From assembly GCA_002084765.1 (NCBI GenBank), contig NBMB01000017.1:6699-70698 (forward strand): DNA of 64,000 bases, read 5' to 3'. Made by a program: the position numbers and the translations under genes. The stretch comes from Candidatus Cloacimonetes bacterium 4572_55. Lineage in GTDB: Bacteria; 4572-55. Numbering within the stretch: the first letter of the stretch is position 1; every line of letters starts with the position of its first letter. The notes under the pieces are model-generated. The model was not told where the DNA came from. It was given only the letters and a program-made list of their open reading frames with translations, and did not search any database. Below, piece by piece: positions 60,706 to 64,000 of the stretch.

Positions 60706-62520
60706 TCACCGCTCCACACTCAGCACGGACATGAACGCTTCCTGTGGGATTTCCACATTCCCGACCTGTTTCATCCGTTTTTTCCCCTCTTTTTGACGTT
60801 CCAACAGCTTCCGCTTACGGGTAATATCACCTCCGTAACATTTTGCCGTGACGTTTTTCCGCAAAGGTCTGATGGACTCACGGGCAATAATCCGCGTGCC
60901 GATCGCAGCCTGGATAGCGACCTCGAACATCTGGCGGGGGATAATCTTACGCAATTTATCGGTCAAGTCCCGCCCCCATTTGTAGGCGCGATCTCGATGG
61001 GTGATAACCGACAACGCGTCCACCACATTTCCGTTGATCATAATATCCAGCTTGACCAGATTCGACTTCCTATATTCGAGAAAGTCGTAATCAAAAGAGG
61101 CGTAACCCCGGCTGACCGACTTCAGCTTGTCGTAGAAATTGAACACCACCTCAGAGAGAGGCAGTTCATAATGCAAATTCACCCCGCGATGATTTTGGCT
61201 GGTTTGATCAATATAGTACATCTCCCGATACACCCCACGCCGATCCTGGCACAACTGCATAATCTGCCCCACATATTCGCTGGGCGTCAGAAGTTGCGCC
61301 TTGATAAACGGCTCTTTGATATGGTCGATATCGCCGACATTCGGCAGTTGACCCGGGTTATCAATATCGATAAGCTCTCTGTCATCTTTCATTATCACCT
61401 GATATCCCACATTCGGAACCGTCGAGATGATGTCAATATTGTATTCGCGTCGGATCCGCTCCTGAATGATCTCCAGATGAAGCAGTCCCAAAAATCCGCA
61501 GCGAAAACCAAATCCCAACGCGTTCGACATTTCCGGTTCATATATCAGGGAGGCGTCGTTCAACTTCAGCTTTTCCAATGCGAGTTTGAGATTCTCATAA
61601 TTATCGCTGTTGATCGGATAAATCCCGCTGAAGACCATGGGTTTCACATCTCGATATCCGGGGAGCGGCTCAGAGGCTGGATTATCCACATCCGTGATCG
61701 TATCGCCCACTTTCGCGTTGCCGATCTCCTTAAAACTGCCGATCACATAACCAACTTCGCCCGCTCTCAGCTCACGAGCGGGGCGACGTTGCAAGCGTAG
61801 CAAGCCCACCTCGTCCACTTCGTAAGTTCCCTTTTCCGCAAAAAACTTGATGCGCATCCTCGGTTTGATCACGCCGTCCACGACCCGAATCAGGGGCACC
61901 GCGCCGCGATACGCGTCGAATGAGGAATCAAAAACGAGCGCTTTCAGGGGGCTAGAAACGTCTCCAGTCGGAGGGGGTATGCGGTTCACAATCGCCTCGA
62001 GAATCTCTATAACTCCGATCCCTTGTTTGGCACTTGCGGCGATAATATCGCGCTCGTCAATGCCAAGGAGATCGATGATTTGCTGTTTGGTCTCATCGAT
62101 TTGCGCGTTTGGCAGATCGATTTTGTTAATGATCGGAATAATCGTCAGGTCGTTTTCCATAGCGAGCAACAGATTTCCGATCGTTTGCGCCTCGACTCCC
62201 TGGGACGCGTCAATGATCAGCACTGCGCCTTCGCAAGCGGCTAAGCTTCTGGAAACTTCATAGGTAAAGTCCACATGCCCGGGCGTATCGATCAAGTTAA
62301 ACTCATAGATTTGCCCGTCTGTTGCCTTATAGTTCATGCGGATCGCGTGCGCTTTGATTGTAATTCCTCGCTCACGCTCCAGGTCCATGTTGTCCAAAAC
62401 CTGAGCCTTCATCTCCTTTTCGGATATGGTCTGGGTCAGCTCCAGCATCCGGTCGGCTAAGGTGGATTTGCCGTGATCAATATGGGCAATGATACAAAAA
62501 TTGCGTATATTTTTATTCAA
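60706..62520 (-). CDS. lepA: Elongation factor 4 (LepA)
   Basis: 604-residue ribosome-associated GTPase. G1 [15 protein letters not shown]2 [10 protein letters not shown]3 [14 protein letters not shown]4 NKIDLPNA, then the EF4-specific C-terminal domain with [20 protein letters not shown]. The start is TTG at 62520, seven bases after AAGGA, giving a normal length; an ATG at 62574 would give 18 extra residues not seen in the family and lies inside the upstream gene's end. It is 17 bases after the M20 peptidase stop and about 40 before the cysteine-rich gene. Confidence 0.97.
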   Translation of the reverse strand: MNKNIRNFCIIAHIDHGKSTLADRMLELTQTISEKEMKAQVLDNMDLERERGITIKAHAIRMNYKATDGQIYEFNLIDTPGHVDFTYEVSRSLAACEGAVLIIDASQGVEAQTIGNLLLAMENDLTIIPIINKIDLPNAQIDETKQQIIDLLGIDERDIIAASAKQGIGVIEILEAIVNRIPPPTGDVSSPLKALVFDSSFDAYRGAVPLIRVVDGVIKPRMRIKFFAEKGTYEVDEVGLLRLQRRPARELRAGEVGYVIGSFKEIGNAKVGDTITDVDNPASEPLPGYRDVKPMVFSGIYPINSDNYENLKLALEKLKLNDASLIYEPEMSNALGFGFRCGFLGLLHLEIIQERIRREYNIDIISTVPNVGYQVIMKDDRELIDIDNPGQLPNVGDIDHIKEPFIKAQLLTPSEYVGQIMQLCQDRRGVYREMYYIDQTSQNHRGVNLHYELPLSEVVFNFYDKLKSVSRGYASFDYDFLEYRKSNLVKLDIMINGNVVDALSVITHRDRAYKWGRDLTDKLRKIIPRQMFEVAIQAAIGTRIIARESIRPLRKNVTAKCYGGDITRKRKLLERQKEGKKRMKQVGNVEIPQEAFMSVLSVER

Positions 62521-62537
62521 TTCATTTCCTTTTGGGG

Positions 62538-63719
62538 TTAATATTTCCGGACAAATTCCGCGTAAAAAGCGCACGCCTTGACAAGATGTTCGATCGGGAT
62601 AAATTCATTAGGCGCATGCGCGTAGATCTCGTTTCCCGGTCCAAATCCTACTGTTGGGATGCCTCGCGTCCCCATGGTTCCGACCCCGTTGGTGGAAAAT
62701 GTCCACTTGCCCACATCCGGATCGCAACCGAACAAATTTTGGTAGCAGGAGATTGTGTAATCCAACAAGGGATGGTCCTTCGGTAAAACCCAACTGGGAC
62801 AATACGCGTCCATTGGGTATTCCATGCCGGTGTAACTTATTTTTTCATAGCGATTTACATAGACCTCAGCTTTTGCCTTTTTTACCGAGGGAAGCTGCTC
62901 GATCTCGTTCAAGCAGACAAAAATCGTCTCTCCGATCGTCAAGCGCCGATCCAGGTGGACAACGCATTGATCCGCCACAGCGCACAGCGACGGAGAGGAG
63001 GATCGGATATCGGAGATTGTGACTGTGCCTTTGCCCAGAAAATCGTCGAAAGCCAGACGATCATTCAGCTCTTTTATCTCTTGGATGATCGGGGACATCT
63101 TATAGATAGCGTTGACGCCGCGCTCCGGAGCCGAGCCATGACAGGAGACGCCGGAGGTTTCTACTTTGATCTCGATTCGACCCCGATGCCCTCGATAGAT
63201 ATTCAGATTTGTCGGCTCGGTGATCACCACAGTCTCGGGGAGAAGGTTATCTTCATGGAGGATATAATGCCAAGCCGCGCCTTCCAAATCCTCCTCTTGA
63301 ATCGAGGCGATCACCCATACGGTCACATCCTCTGGGACGCCTATTTTTTTTAGGATTTTCGCGGCGTAAATCGCAGAAGCCAAGCCGCCTTTTTGATCGC
63401 ACGATCCACGACCGTAAAGCATGCCGTTCTCAATCGCTCCGCTGAATGGGTCTCGATTCCACATATCTGGGTTTCCGACGTCCACGATATCGCAATGACC
63501 GTCAAAGACGATTACCCGACGACCCTCGCCAATCCGCCCGAGAAGATTGCCATAACTGTCTATGTAAACTTTGTCGTAACCGATCCGAGCCGTCTCTTGT
63601 TTAATCCGCTGGATCACCGCTCTCTCGTCGCCGCTTACGGAAGGAATGCGCACCAGATCGCTCAAAAAATTGGCAAGGTCGTTTTGTAATTCATGAGCTA
63701 ACTTAAGAATATGGTTCAT
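62538..63719 (-). CDS. M20 peptidase, YgeY-type
   Basis: 393-residue zinc peptidase/deacylase. Metal residues fall in [13 protein letters not shown], the [19 protein letters not shown] block (Asp bridge), [14 protein letters not shown] (catalytic EE) and a His near the C-terminus ([10 protein letters not shown]). The middle dimerisation domain includes [27 protein letters not shown], which closely matches the YgeY subfamily of E. coli purine/selenium clusters. Its substrate is unknown and no selenium or purine genes adjoin it. Start ATG 63719. Confidence 0.9.
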   Translation of the reverse strand: MNHILKLAHELQNDLANFLSDLVRIPSVSGDERAVIQRIKQETARIGYDKVYIDSYGNLLGRIGEGRRVIVFDGHCDIVDVGNPDMWNRDPFSGAIENGMLYGRGSCDQKGGLASAIYAAKILKKIGVPEDVTVWVIASIQEEDLEGAAWHYILHEDNLLPETVVITEPTNLNIYRGHRGRIEIKVETSGVSCHGSAPERGVNAIYKMSPIIQEIKELNDRLAFDDFLGKGTVTISDIRSSSPSLCAVADQCVVHLDRRLTIGETIFVCLNEIEQLPSVKKAKAEVYVNRYEKISYTGMEYPMDAYCPSWVLPKDHPLLDYTISCYQNLFGCDPDVGKWTFSTNGVGTMGTRGIPTVGFGPGNEIYAHAPNEFIPIEHLVKACAFYAEFVRKY

Positions 63720-63836
63720 ATCAAAAAATCCCCCACTGGCGCGAGCTGAAACTCACGCTCTATATATCACATATCAAAGATGAAAAATTTCATGTCAGAA
63801 TATAACGGATCCTTCCTTTCTGTCAAGAAATTTCCC

Positions 63837-63863
63837 TTGACAAATAACCAATGAAATTATACC
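63837..63863 (+). promoter_or_regulatory. Candidate promoter pointing right
   Basis: TTGACA at 63837-63842 and TATACC at 63858-63863, spaced 15 bases, with CTTGACAAA as at three other sites in the window. It points to the right, away from the YgeY-type gene, toward the partial frame at 63931. Confidence 0.5.
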
Positions 63864-63930
63864 TTGATATGTCTGATAGAATACCAAATAGAAAAAATAC
63901 TTACAAACCTGACTTCAATCTGATGAGAAC

Positions 63931-64000
63931 ATGATGCCCTGGTTACGTGATAAGAAAGCAAAAATATATATTAAGGGTTTAAATGGGCAATTGAACGCCC
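63931..64000 (+). CDS. Possible start of a gene running off the right edge
   Basis: ATG at 63931 (or 63934) opens a frame that stays open for the 23 complete codons to the edge: MMPWLRDKKAKIYIKGLNGQ and on. It has no strong ribosome-binding site but lies about 60 bases after a promoter-like site. Family not recognised. Confidence 0.35.
   Translation, partial: MMPWLRDKKAKIYIKGLNGQLNA

Noticed and set aside
60700-61800. A 366-codon plus-strand open frame opposite lepA
   Set aside because: It lies entirely antisense to a conserved lepA and has no ribosome-binding site or recognisable motifs; it is a shadow of strong codon bias.

Overview
The window is ordinary bacterial chromosome with roughly balanced base composition and about 50 tightly packed genes, broken by one accessory island. 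The cell was Gram-negative: outer-membrane beta-barrel and efflux proteins, a lipoprotein with a lipobox, a PpiD-like periplasmic chaperone, dTDP-rhamnose and O-antigen genes. A tandem DUF5683-like protein, a DUF4412-like protein, a GldE/CorC-like CBS protein, an exosortase and a squalene/phytoene synthase point to the FCB group or a neighbouring candidate phylum (KSB1, Latescibacterota, Poribacteria and similar). The phylum cannot be settled from this window alone. No rRNA, tRNA, CRISPR array or insertion sequence was seen.

Layout. 1-2.2 kb (minus): manA, a membrane protein and the start of a flippase-like protein. 2.6-8.6 kb (plus): rpmG, an HpnD-like synthase overlapping an exosortase gene that overlaps a small membrane protein, a CNNM/CBS protein, and a HAMP-GAF-SpoIIE phosphatase. 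8.6-13.4 kb (minus): a structured RNA candidate, a TolB-like propeller, tsaB, tsaE and asnB. 13.7-15 kb (plus): a long leader with an attenuator-like hairpin and a WecA-family transferase. 15-16.1 kb (minus): a receiver-kinase protein with degenerate catalytic boxes. 16.4-21.9 kb (plus): envelope proteins, PpiD, a duplicated STAS-like protein and a DUF4412-like protein. 21.9-27.2 kb (minus): glycosyltransferase, rfbB, rfbD, rfbC, rfbA and truA. 27.5-34.4 kb (plus): polA, a second flippase-like protein, an AlaX-type editing protein, RNase Z and a gluzincin.

34.5-38.5 kb is an AT-rich restriction-modification island: a nuclease-methylase fusion, whose 3' end is interrupted by a foreign hsdM tail plus an antitoxin-like gene, followed by a specificity subunit and no hsdR. 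Then come a beta-barrel protein and a receiver-kinase (38.7-40.7 kb, plus). A long minus block follows: rsmE, prmA, dnaJ, grpE, hrcA (no dnaK), an SbcD-like nuclease, thrC, trxB, topA and smg. 52.6-57.3 kb (plus): an efflux outer-membrane lipoprotein, a YjbQ protein, an O-antigen ligase with a TPR tail and a GerMN protein. 57.5-63.7 kb (minus): a DHH phosphoesterase, a striking cysteine-rich array protein, lepA and a YgeY-type peptidase.

The most unusual items are: the 669-residue protein with about fifteen tandem Cx2C-x4-Cx2[CH] zinc-binding units behind what looks like a detached SNF2/HepA accessory region; the mosaic nuclease-methylase locus; an intergenic repeat family of about 60-70 bp built on a 10-bp CGCAGATTAT unit, in six places; a structured RNA candidate at 8649-8743; and the leader before the WecA-like gene.
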